From: CAYRXM01 sp964428175
Lineage (GTDB): Bacteria > Chloroflexota > Anaerolineae > JAFGEY01
Length of the DNA stretch: 35,884 bases
Direction: 5' to 3'
NCBI GenBank assembly: GCA_964428175.1
Contig: CAYRXM010000039.1
Span: 1 to 35,884 of the forward strand
Position numbers and translations under genes: made by a program. This document shows positions 24,837-33,253 of this stretch, one piece after another. The notes under the pieces are model-generated. The model searched no databases. It saw only the letters and a program-made list of their open reading frames with translations, and was not told the origin of the DNA. How positions within the stretch are numbered: position 1 is the first letter of the stretch; each line of letters opens with the position of its first letter.

Positions 24837-26132
24837 TTAGCACCTGCTGCGAGGACGCTGGTAGAACCAGAACTCGTCCTCCCGACTGCCCAGCGTGCCC
24901 AGGTCGGTAGCGCGGATCGTGATCGGTCGCGTCCCAGCCCAGCGGTTGATCTCGGAAACGACCTTGCTGCGGCTGCCGGGATCGGGACAGATGACGTAGA
25001 GCCGCCCGCCCGTGGCGTCGTAGACGTTCTGCCATTTGTGCTCGCGCGGGTTGTTCGCGTCTGCCGTGCCCCGTTCGCACTCGACATAGATCACCTCGCC
25101 GCCGGGCAGCGTGGCCACCAGGTCGGGAGCGAACTGCCGCCCACCGTCCAAGGTAATCACCGGCGGGTAGAGGTCGACCACGGCGTTCAGCCGCCGGCGC
25201 AGCGCCTCGGCCGCTTCCAGGTTGAGCGCAGTGTGCTCCGGACTCTTGTGCCGCTTGAGCAGCTCGTCCAGTTCGGATGGCGCAGGGTCTTTGCCAAAGA
25301 GCAGCAGGAACGCCTCCTGCCCCCGCCCGGTCAGGCGTAGAAGCTGCGACGGGCGTCCGGGCTTGCCGGCCTGGGGCGAGGTGATCTCGACCAGATCGTG
25401 TGTTTCCAGCAGGCTGACTGCGTCGATCATCGCGTTGCGCGAGGTGATGCCCCAGATGGCGTTGATTTGCTCCTGCAGGGTGGCGCGCTGGCACAGCCCC
25501 GACTCGCCCAACAGGCGCAGCAGGTCGCGGCTGCGCTCGTAGTGGATGTGCGCCTGCCACGCCTCGAACCACGCGCCGGGCGACTGCACCACGCGAACGG
25601 GGACGTTGGCGACCGGCGCATAGGGAGTGGGCGCAGGCGAACGCACCGGCGCGGCCTGTGCCTGGCTGGTGACCGGCAGGGCTTTCGCCTGGTCGGCGCG
25701 GCGGCGGGCGTCGGCCAGGTCTTTCTTGGCCGTCGACAGCTCCTTTTCGAGTTGCCCGATCCGCCCGGCCTGCTGCTCGACGGTGCGCGTCTTGTCGGTC
25801 ACTTCCCGCTGCAAGGCGTCAATGCGTCCTTGCGCGGCCTCGTACAGCTCGTCCAGGCGGTCGCCGATCGCGATCCGGCCGATCCGCCGGGTCAGGTGCT
25901 GGGAGATGAACTCGCCCAGCCGGTCGGGCGTCCACCCTTGCACCTCGACTTTCCGCTCGCGCAGCAAGGCATCCAGTTCGCCGGAGCAGAACGTCTCGGC
26001 GATCCCGTACAAAGCCCGGCGGGCGGCGCCGGCCTGTTCCTCGACGAGGGCGCGCATGTGCCGCTCGGCGTCGAGCATGCGCTCCAGTTGGCGGAGGCGA
26101 ACCTCCTGAACCTGGTCTATTTCGCCGGCCAC
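24837..26132 (-). CDS. Replic_Relax-like protein: coiled coil, winged helix, PD-(D/E)XK-like C-terminus
   Basis: 431 residues: a helical N-terminal region, a coiled coil (about 115-170, LQREVTDKTRTVEQQAGRIGQ), a winged-helix domain (about 205-290) and a C-terminal alpha/beta domain. In the last, QFAPDLVATLPGGEVIYVECERGT aligns with the RPD...ExDRG pattern of Replic_Relax proteins. These are found in plasmid-type and conjugative modules and resemble PD-(D/E)XK nucleases. The usual catalytic ExK is ExE here, so cleavage is uncertain. Start: GTG at 26132 with AGGAGG seven bases upstream. A longer frame to 26234 lies in the preceding gene. It overlaps that gene by 16 bases. Confidence 0.65.
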   Translation of the reverse strand: MAGEIDQVQEVRLRQLERMLDAERHMRALVEEQAGAARRALYGIAETFCSGELDALLRERKVEVQGWTPDRLGEFISQHLTRRIGRIAIGDRLDELYEAAQGRIDALQREVTDKTRTVEQQAGRIGQLEKELSTAKKDLADARRRADQAKALPVTSQAQAAPVRSPAPTPYAPVANVPVRVVQSPGAWFEAWQAHIHYERSRDLLRLLGESGLCQRATLQEQINAIWGITSRNAMIDAVSLLETHDLVEITSPQAGKPGRPSQLLRLTGRGQEAFLLLFGKDPAPSELDELLKRHKSPEHTALNLEAAEALRRRLNAVVDLYPPVITLDGGRQFAPDLVATLPGGEVIYVECERGTADANNPREHKWQNVYDATGGRLYVICPDPGSRSKVVSEINRWAGTRPITIRATDLGTLGSREDEFWFYQRPRSRC

Positions 26133-26629
26133 AAGGCCTCCTGTTGTGTCTGGCAGTGCGCCAGTTTGCCGCGCGCGGCGCTCAACGCTTCGTTCACCTC
26201 CTGCCGGTTCTCGTCCGATGGCGCGCTGACCCACAGGAGCACGGCCCGCGACGCCCGCACATATCCGGTGGCAGCTTGCGCCAGGGCGGCCTGCAGCGAG
26301 GCCAGCGACAGCGGCGCTTTGCCTTGCTCGACCTCTCTGGCCACCGACAATGCCTTCTCAAAGGCGTGTTCAGCGTCGCGGCCCTGGGTGTAGATGTTGC
26401 CGCGTTCTTCCATCACCTCGACCAGGTCGACGTCGATCCGGGCCAGACGGTCGAGCCAGCCGTGTGCGGTCTTGAGGTAGCGCACCGTCGCCACGTAGGC
26501 CGGGGAGAGCGTCAGTGGTTGGCCGCCGGCGTCCACCGGCGTGACGGCACGGCCCAGGGCGATCAACAGGATGGCGAGCGCGATGCCAACGATCGCCCAG
26601 ACGGTGCGCGGTGAGAACTCGAGCTCCAT
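26117..26629 (-). CDS. Membrane-anchored helical protein, unknown
   Basis: 170 residues with a membrane segment near the N-terminus (about 9-29, TVWAIVGIALAILLIALG), then mostly helix (IDVDLVEVMEERGNIYTQ and ALSVAREVEQGKAP). I recognise no family. The start shares one base with the SSB stop (TGATG) and the end overlaps the Replic_Relax-like gene, so it belongs to the same message. A tethering or assembly role at the membrane is possible. Confidence 0.6.
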   Translation of the reverse strand: MELEFSPRTVWAIVGIALAILLIALGRAVTPVDAGGQPLTLSPAYVATVRYLKTAHGWLDRLARIDVDLVEVMEERGNIYTQGRDAEHAFEKALSVAREVEQGKAPLSLASLQAALAQAATGYVRASRAVLLWVSAPSDENRQEVNEALSAARGKLAHCQTQQEALWPAK

Positions 26630-27018
26630 CAGCAGTGCGTCTCATCCTGCTGTTGTGGCGGCATTTCATTTTCTTGCCCAACAGCCGCTTCCCAGGCGAT
26701 GTTGCGAAGGAAGGTGATCTCTTCGGCGACCACTTCGATACGTTGGGCCGGTTCGCCGTGCTTGCCGGTGCCCTGGCGGGTGCGCAGCCAGCCTTCGACC
26801 ATGACCTCCGATCCCTGGCGCAGGAAAGGGTGGCTGCTCAGGGCAAGCGGGCCGTAGGCGACAACTTGCAGGTAGTCGGTGCCTTCTCGGCGCGGCGGGT
26901 GGCGGTCGACGGCGAGGGTAAAGCGCATAAAGGGCACCGGGCCGTCCCGGCCGGCGAGGTAGTCGAAGAAGGGATCGCGGGTCAGGTTGCCCTTGAGGAT
27001 AATCAGGTTTTTAGCCAT
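26629..27018 (-). CDS. ssb: Single-stranded DNA-binding protein
   Basis: 129 residues forming an OB fold: KNLIILKGNLTRDPFFDYLAG, FMRFTLAVDRHPPRREGTDYLQVVAYG and EVMVEGWLRTRQGTGKHGEPAQRIEVVAEEITFL. The C-terminal tail is short, ending QQDETHC, and lacks the usual acidic DDDIPF tip. That suggests an element-borne SSB that may not recruit host replication proteins by that route. Start ATG at 27018 with AAAGGA upstream. Its presence next to a Replic_Relax-like protein supports a DNA-transfer or replication role for this module. Confidence 0.85.
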   Translation of the reverse strand: MAKNLIILKGNLTRDPFFDYLAGRDGPVPFMRFTLAVDRHPPRREGTDYLQVVAYGPLALSSHPFLRQGSEVMVEGWLRTRQGTGKHGEPAQRIEVVAEEITFLRNIAWEAAVGQENEMPPQQQDETHC

Positions 27019-27042
27019 TCGCTACGTTCCTTTGGATTTCGT

Positions 27043-27201
27043 TCAGCAGGTCGAGCACTTCGGGTTGCCGGGCGTGGTGACCACGTCGGTCAGTTTGCCT
27101 TGCGCTTGGAGCAGGCAGACTTCGCGCACTGGGATGTCGAGCGGTCGCGCGGCTTGGTAGGGGTGGATGTACGAGTTGTCCAGGATGGAAATGTCGGTCA
27201 T
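27043..27201 (-). CDS. Small hypothetical protein, possible first gene of the transfer operon
   Basis: 52 residues from the ATG at 27201 (MTDISILDNSYIHPYQAARP), ending in CSTC. The frame runs to 27258 but that extension is unlike a real N-terminus. No known domain. The Cys pair at the end could bind metal, which is speculation. It lies 25 bases before SSB. Real coding status is uncertain. Confidence 0.4.
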   Translation of the reverse strand: MTDISILDNSYIHPYQAARPLDIPVREVCLLQAQGKLTDVVTTPGNPKCSTC

Positions 27202-27481
27202 GTACGCGATTCCTGATGAACGGGTTTCCGATAGTGTATCACGAGGTGGAGTGCCCAAGCGGCGCGGTATTTTGCCTGAACGGCTGGGGCTTTGGCCGGA
27301 GCGGTGTCATTTGATGGCAACAAGATGCAAGAAGTGGCCTTTAATGTTATAATTATGCAGAGGAATCCCAAAGCCACATTATTCATCTTGGCAAGATGGT
27401 GTGATCAAGATGGGCTGATGATCAATATAGCTGCGTGGCAGAGAAACCGGATCTGCTTACTCGCGAATGAGGGGAGAGGCT
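27202..27481. other. Divergent intergenic region
   Basis: About 280 bases between the minus-strand transfer module and the plus-strand kinase genes. Small frames exist on both strands but none is convincing. TATAAT occurs at 27348-27353 for the plus strand without a good -35. It should contain promoters for both directions. Confidence 0.4.
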
Positions 27482-29727
27482 ATGTCTGAACCCAAACGGC
27501 TAGGCAAATACGAGATCGGAAGAGCGTCGTGTAGGNNNNNNNNNNTGGCCGCGGCGGATTTGCCGCCGTCTACCGGGCGCGCGACACCGCGCTCGACCGG
27601 GTGGTGGCGCTCAAGGTGCTGGCTCCACATCTGACCTGGGAGGCCGGCTTTGCAGCCCGCTTTCAGAACGAGGCCAGGACGGTGGCCCGCCTGCGGCACC
27701 CCAACATCGTCACCGTACACGACATCGGCGAGGAAAGCGGCCAGCTTTACATCGCTATGGAGTACCTGGACGGGCGCACGCTGGCCCAGGTGATCCGCGA
27801 GGACGGGCCGCTGTCGCTCGAACAAACGGTGGCCATCCTGGCTCAGGTCGCCGGTGCGCTGGACTATGCCCACCGCCAGGGCGTGCTGCATCGTGATGTG
27901 AAACCGGCCAACATCATGATCGAAAAAGACGACCAGGCCAGGCTCCAGGCCACCCTGATGGACTTTGGCCTGGTCAAGGCGATGGAGGGCAGCCAGAGCC
28001 TGACCTCGCTGGGCGTGACCCTCGGCTCGCCCGAGTACATGGCCCCCGAGCAGGCCGACCCGAACCGCCAGGACGAGGTCGGCCCGGCGACCGACCTGTA
28101 TGCGCTGGGCATTGTGGCCTATGAGATGTTGACCGGGCGGGTGCCCTTCAAGGGCAACACGCCGGCCACACTCAATGCCCACCTCAACCTGCCCCCGCCC
28201 AATCCGCAGGAAATCCGCACCGATCTGTCCGTCCTTGTTGCCCAAGTGCTGCTCAAGGCATTGGCCAAAGTTCCATCAGAGCGCTACCCTACGGCAGCGG
28301 CGTTGGCCGCTGCACTGTGCGCGGCAGCACAGCCACCTAAGCCTATGCTTGAATCTGTACGACAGCAGCCCAAGCCAAAACTGCTAAACCGAAAATATGC
28401 CTGGCTATGGTTAGGACTGGTTGGTATCTTGGTCGTGATGCTCCTGGCCGGCGGCATCTGGATCGACAGCCTGATCAAGTCACCCTCGACGCCGACAGCG
28501 ATGGTCAGCTTGCCAACAGCAACGTCGCCTGCGACGCGGACAGCAACATCAACTCAAACTCTTGCACCCACTGCAACCTGGACACCGACGCCGACAGCGG
28601 CGAACCGGTCTACCTATACGCCGACCTGGACGTCAGAACCAACGGCGACATTAACTCAAGTACGGACACCAACGTCTATACCGACGTCTACATCTGTTGT
28701 CACAAAAACACCAACGCCTATGCCGACAAGTACAGAAATGCCTTATGTTATGGCAAAAACCGCTGTCAATGTTCGGAGTGGGCCAGGAACAGTCTATGCT
28801 GTGCTGGGGCAGATTCAACAGGGGGATAAACTGCCCTTATTGGCGCGCACGGCGAATGCGGATTGGTGGCAAGTGAACTATCAGGGTGAAATGGCCTGGG
28901 TATCTGCTTCATTGGTCGAGGCCAGCTATTCGGGCACCGAGATCGAGATTGCCCAAGACATTCCACCAACGCCTATTTTGACGCCAACGCCGACTCTGGT
29001 CATTGGATCCACCCGTATCTCGGAAAAGGATGGGATGGTGATGGTCTACGTGCCGGCAGGGGCATTCCAGATGGGCAGCGAGGATGGGAACAGCGACGAA
29101 AAACCCGTGCACACGGTCACGCTGGATGCATTCTGGATCGACCGCACCGAAGTGACCAATGCTCAGTACAAAAGATGTGTCGATGCTGGAGGATGCATGC
29201 CACCGTCAAGTTTTAAGTCCTACACGCGTGAGAGCTACTATGGCAACCCTGAATTTGACAATTACCCGATGATCAATGTCTCCTGGACACAGGCCAACAC
29301 CTACTGCGCCTGGACCGGCCGGCGGCTGCCCAGCGAAGCCGAGTGGGAGAAAGCGGCGCGGGGGACGGATGGACGTACCTATCCGTGGGGCAATACGTTT
29401 GACGGCAGCAAGCTGAATTTCTGCGACGTAAATTGTCATGCTACTGACAGAGACTCCAATTCGGACGATGGGTATGCAGATACTGCGCCGGTAGGCAGCT
29501 ACCCGGCCGGGGCCAGCCCTTATGGTACACTGGATATGGCCGGCAACGTGTGGGAGTGGGTGGCTGACTGGTATGATGGCCCGTTGAACGGGCAGGCGCG
29601 GGTGTTGCGCGGCGGCGCGTGGTGGGTGCATCCGAAGGACGTTCGCACAGCCGGGCGCTACTTCAGCGGCCCATACTACTCGGACAACGGCATTGGCTTC
29701 CGCTGCGTCCGCTCCGGTGCTGAGTGA
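27482..29727 (+). CDS. Ser/Thr kinase - TM - SH3b - FGE-like fusion (interrupted by a scaffold gap)
   Basis: The start is the ATG at 27482 (MSEPKRLGKYEI). Adapter (27513-27535) and ten Ns (27536-27545) then replace about a dozen bases, before the kinase resumes as GRGGFAAVYRARD. By comparison with the paralogue at 29843, only about four residues (IQEI) are missing. The kinase motifs VVALKVL, HRDVKPANIM, DFGLVK and APE are complete. Then come a membrane segment (about 28390-28470), a Thr/Pro linker, a bacterial SH3 domain (about 28735-28920, TAVNVRSGPG) and an FGE/sulfatase-modifying-type domain (about 29000-29727, ending RCVRSGAE). The kinase is cytosolic and the SH3/FGE part is extracytoplasmic, so it is a receptor kinase. 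The FGE fold here probably binds ligand rather than modifies sulfatases. Confidence 0.88.
27513..27545. other. Illumina adapter remnant followed by a 10-N scaffold gap
   Basis: From 27513 the sequence reads AGATCGGAAGAGCGTCGTGT and ends at AGG (27535), the standard Illumina adapter. Ten Ns follow. It is not biological and breaks the reading frame of the kinase gene. Confidence 0.97.
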
Positions 29728-29741
29728 GCACGACACGGATT

Positions 29742-29758
29742 CCGCAGCATAGCTGCGG
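29742..29758. repeat. Perfect hairpin after the first kinase gene
   Basis: CCGCAGC-ATA-GCTGCGG, 14 bases past the stop codon, with CACGGAT words around it. It could be a terminator stem (no T-run) or part of a dispersed repeat. Confidence 0.5.
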
Positions 29759-29842
29759 TCACGGATACACGGATAGTGGATGGTAGAGCGAAGGAAATGG
29801 CTTTCAGAGTATCACCGTGCAGTGGATGGATAGGAAATCACC

Positions 29843-31615
29843 ATGGCTGAACTCAAGAAACTGGACAAATACGAAATCATTCAAGAGATTGGGCGCGGTG
29901 GCTTTGCCGTGGTCTACCGGGCACACGACACCCGCCTGGGGCGCACTGTCGCGCTCAAGGTGCTGGCCCCGCACCTGACCTGGGATCCCCATTTTGCCGC
30001 GCGGTTCAAGAACGAGGCACAGACTGCTGCTCGCTTGCGGCATCCCAACATTGTCACCATCTACGATGTCGATGAAGAGAGCGGTCAACTGTACATTGCG
30101 ATGGAATGCCTGGAAGGCAAGTCACTGGACGAACTGCTGCGCAAGTGTGACCCGCTCTCTCTGTCCCAGACGGTCGACATCCTGGCCCAGGTCGCCGACG
30201 CGCTGGACTATGCCCACAGGCAGGGGGTCTTGCATCGCGACGTCAAGCCGGCCAACATTATGGTCGAGACGCGGCAGGGACGGCCCCACGTCACCCTGAT
30301 GGATTTCGGCTTGGTCAAGATGATCGAGGGCAACCAGAGCCTGACCTCGATGGGCACCACCCTTGGCTCGCCCAAGTATATGGCCCCCGAACAGGCCGAT
30401 TCTGCCCGCAAGGATGAAGTTGGCCCGGCAGCCGACCTCTATGCGCTGGGCGTGGTTGCCTACGAGATGCTGACCGGTCGCGTACCTTTTGATGCGGATT
30501 CGCTGCTGACCGTCTTGCACGACCACGCCAATACAGCCCCGCCTGACCCGCAGAAAATCCGCGCCGATCTGCCCGCCGAGGTGGCCAAAGTGCTGCTCAA
30601 AGCATTGTCCAAAGCGCCATCGGAGCGCTATCCCACGGCAATGGCGTTCGTGGAGGCGCTGTGCGAGGCGGTGCAACCGCCGGACAAAACGCCCGACCAA
30701 AACCGCACCTGGCTGTGGCTGAGCTTGGCCGGCATCTTTGCCTTTGCCCTGCTGGGCGGCGGCATCTGGCTCGGCAGCCTGATCGCCTCGCGCCCGACGC
30801 CGACGTCGACATTGGGCATTGGCTCCACCCGCGTCTCGGAAAAGGACGGAATGGTCATGATCTACGTGCCGGCTGGGGCGTTCCAGATGGGCGGTGAGGA
30901 TGGGCAAGATGATGAAAAACCCGTACGCACAGTCACGTTGGATGCGTTCTGGATCGACCGGACGGAAGTGACCAACGCCATGTTTGCAGTGTTTCTAAAT
31001 GATCAGGGAAATCAGATCGAAGAAGGTGTGACCTGGCTGGTTGTGGGAAGTGAGGACTGCCAGATTGAACAATCAGACGGTCAATACCGGCCCCAAAGCG
31101 GCTATGAGCAGCACCCGGTGAGCGAAGTGACCTGGTATGGAGCCAACGCCTACTGCCGGTGGGCCAGCCGGCGGCTGCCCACTGAAGCGGAATGGGAAAA
31201 GGCGGCGCGAGGGACGGATGAACGAACTTACCCATGGGGAAATACGTTTGACGGCAGAATACTGAATTTCTGCGACGTTAATTGTCCTTTTGATTGGAAA
31301 AATGCCAATTCGGACGATAGGTATAACAGAACTGCACCAGTGGGCAGTTACCCGGCCGGGGCCAGCCCTTACGGTGCTCTGGATATGGCCGGCAATATCT
31401 GGGAGTGGGTGGCCGACTGGTATGACGCCAATTACTACGCCAGTTCGCCAGTGCAAAACCCTGCCGGATCAGCAAACGGCAGCGGGCGGGTGTTGCGCGG
31501 TGGCTCGTGGTACAATTCAATGAACGCCTTGCGGGCGGCCGACCGCGACGAGGGCAATCCATCCAGAACTGGCGGCAATGTCGGTTTTCGCTGCGTCCGC
31601 TCCGGCGCTGAATGA
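29843..31615 (+). CDS. Ser/Thr kinase - TM - FGE-like fusion, paralogue of the upstream gene
   Basis: 590 residues. Kinase (about 10-270): glycine loop IGRGGFAVVYRAHD, VALKVL, HRDVKPANIM, DFGLVK, APE. A membrane segment follows (about 287-313), with a short linker and an FGE-like domain (about 335-590, GMVMIYVPAGAFQMGGED, RRLPTEAEWEKAARGTD, YPWGNTFDG, WEWVADWYD, RVLRGGSW, GFRCVRSGAE). It lacks the Thr/Pro linker and SH3b unit of the upstream copy. Otherwise the two are closely similar in the kinase domain and in the conserved FGE parts. They diverge in an internal loop and in the last 40 residues before GFRCVRS. The start at 29843 is preceded by a weak site. It probably arose by tandem duplication. 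Confidence 0.9.
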   Translation: MAELKKLDKYEIIQEIGRGGFAVVYRAHDTRLGRTVALKVLAPHLTWDPHFAARFKNEAQTAARLRHPNIVTIYDVDEESGQLYIAMECLEGKSLDELLRKCDPLSLSQTVDILAQVADALDYAHRQGVLHRDVKPANIMVETRQGRPHVTLMDFGLVKMIEGNQSLTSMGTTLGSPKYMAPEQADSARKDEVGPAADLYALGVVAYEMLTGRVPFDADSLLTVLHDHANTAPPDPQKIRADLPAEVAKVLLKALSKAPSERYPTAMAFVEALCEAVQPPDKTPDQNRTWLWLSLAGIFAFALLGGGIWLGSLIASRPTPTSTLGIGSTRVSEKDGMVMIYVPAGAFQMGGEDGQDDEKPVRTVTLDAFWIDRTEVTNAMFAVFLNDQGNQIEEGVTWLVVGSEDCQIEQSDGQYRPQSGYEQHPVSEVTWYGANAYCRWASRRLPTEAEWEKAARGTDERTYPWGNTFDGRILNFCDVNCPFDWKNANSDDRYNRTAPVGSYPAGASPYGALDMAGNIWEWVADWYDANYYASSPVQNPAGSANGSGRVLRGGSWYNSMNALRAADRDEGNPSRTGGNVGFRCVRSGAE

Positions 31616-31660
31616 GCATGACACGGAAAACACGGATGCATAGACAGTAGCTGTCGCCCA

Positions 31661-33055
31661 TCAAGACATCGAAGAAAACCGAGAGACTTTAACAATCAAA
31701 CGAGCCATCAGGACATCGAAGAAAGGCAACTGCGCTCTGACCTGCCGCGCAACCTGATGTGAGATGTCGGCGAGTGTCTGGAAGAGCGACTGCTTCTGAC
31801 CGCAGCGTTGGAAGGCCGAAGGCAGTGGCTGCACGGATTCGGTCAGCGGGAAGACGTGTTTGGCGAGAGAGATACGCCGTTCGGCATCCGGTGCGGCATC
31901 AAAGATGTGCAGTGTGGCGCCACTGATGGAGAACTTGAGTGTGGCCCACACACCCTGACCTGGATCAGCCTTGGGCACCGCCCATTCCAGGTTGAGGATC
32001 GAAACGGTGCGTTGTGCGGTCACCTTGCGGATGAAATGCACTTGGCCTTCCGTGAGCGCGCGTTTGCCTTGGGTGCGCTTGAAATCAGCAGGTAGCGTGT
32101 GGCGTGCGCATTGTGCGTGCACTTGAGCCGGGCATTGTCCGTTCAGGGCTGAATGATGGTGGCTGTAACGGTAGGCACGGTAGAAAGCCTGCGAGTGGTC
32201 CTGGACGTCAGCCAGGTTCTCCAGATGCGTTTTGTCCCACACGTGCTGGTCGTAGTCTTGGTGAAAACGCTCCACATAGCCGTTGCTTGCGGGATGACGT
32301 ACCGGTGAGAAGACCAACTCGGTGCCCACTGACAGCGCCAGACGCACTACTTGTCCCAAGACGCCAGGATGAGTGACCCCCCCACTGAAGCAGCCTTCGT
32401 TGTCGACCTGAGTGTATCGGGGGACGCCCAGTTCTTGCCAGATCAGGATCAAGCTGTCCACCGCATCGATCGCCCGTCTACGCAGCGATTGGCGTCCGCA
32501 AGGATAGCGCGAGACGACATCGATGGCGTTGAAGCAGGCCACCGCTTGTCCACCGGTCAGAAAGTGGGGCACAATGTCGACCTGCACCAGTTGGTGCGCC
32601 TGGTTGGGACGCGGATGAGGGTAGTGGTCTTACTCGTCTGCTTGTGGCTGATGAGGATGCGTCATCCCCGCCGCGTGAATCACCCGTTCGATGGTGGCGG
32701 TGCTGGGAAGAGTCATCCATCCTTTCGCACGCAGCCGGGCCTGAATCGCCGGCGCACCGATGTAGCCCAACGTGTCGGGCAGTTCAGCTTCCGCTTCCAA
32801 CTCGCTGCGTGCCTGTCGTACTGCCCGACAGGTTGCTTCATCCGATTTGTTTGCCACGCGTTGGGGCGTACGCGAACGGTCGTTTAGCCCGGCCCAACCN
32901 NNNNNNNNNTTCCGGTGCTTGTAGACCCAAGAGATGTGACGCCCCAGTTCGTCGGCCACCTGGCGCGGTGTGCGCCCACTGCGCAACAGGTGAATCGCCG
33001 TCTTGCGTTGCTCAAGCCAATCGATCTCGTCCATACTGCCCATCCTTCCCTTCAT
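31661..33055 (-). pseudogene. IS481-like transposase with an in-frame TAA and a scaffold gap
   Basis: The N-terminal half (33055-32633) has a helix-turn-helix (RTPRQVADELGRHISWVYKHR). The C-terminal half is an rve-type DDE catalytic domain with VDIV, QVDNEG and GYVERFH, giving a likely D-D-E triad. A TAA at 32632-32630 separates the halves in the same frame: the reading continues as DHYPHPRPNQAHQLVQVDIV, as the family requires. So this is a nonsense codon, not a frameshift. Ten Ns (32900-32909) lie in the N-terminal half and their true length is unknown. The C-terminus is encoded through the left terminal repeat. Possible starts are ATG 33055 and ATG 33034 (with GGAAGG upstream). The protein is probably inactive unless the stop is suppressed or is an assembly error. 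Confidence 0.85.
32900..32909. other. 10-N scaffold gap inside the transposase
   Basis: Ten Ns of arbitrary size. The flanks carry no adapter sequence. The surrounding protein reads through, but the true length of the hole is unknown. Confidence 0.97.
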
Positions 33056-33253
33056 TCGGATGGACTACCATATCACAAATCGGTCGGCAACCGCAATTAC
33101 AGGTGTCGTATTCTTCGATGTGCTGATGGTTTGTTTGTTAACGTACTCTTCGATGTCTTGATGGTTCGACCCATTAGCTTTCTACGATGTGCTGATGGGC
33201 GACAAGTAGCCGTTAGAGTGGTTGCAATTTCCAAATCGTGCAAGGTTGAAAAA

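Larger units (their letters stand above)
31646..33210. mobile_element. IS481-like insertion sequence with 6-bp target duplication
   Basis: The element proper is 31652-33204 (1553 bases). The target duplication AGTAGC is at 31646-31651 and 33205-33210. The ends start TGTCGCCCATCA on both sides and match over 20 of 23 bases. Inside them the ACATCGAAGA-type motif is repeated: left at 31658-31677 and 31705-31724, right (inverted) at 33112-33129, 33147-33164 and 33181-33198. One transposase gene, on the minus strand, is carried. Insertion was between the second kinase-FGE gene and the propeller gene, so it may cut their co-transcription. The internal N gap prevents a full check. Confidence 0.9.

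Noticed and set aside
27292..27489. Small plus-strand frames in the divergent region
   Set aside because: No ribosome site or domain. They overlap the start of the kinase gene in a different frame.
31643..31655. GACAG-TAG-CTGTC hairpin after the second kinase gene
   Set aside because: It spans the IS junction and the target duplication, so it formed only on insertion.
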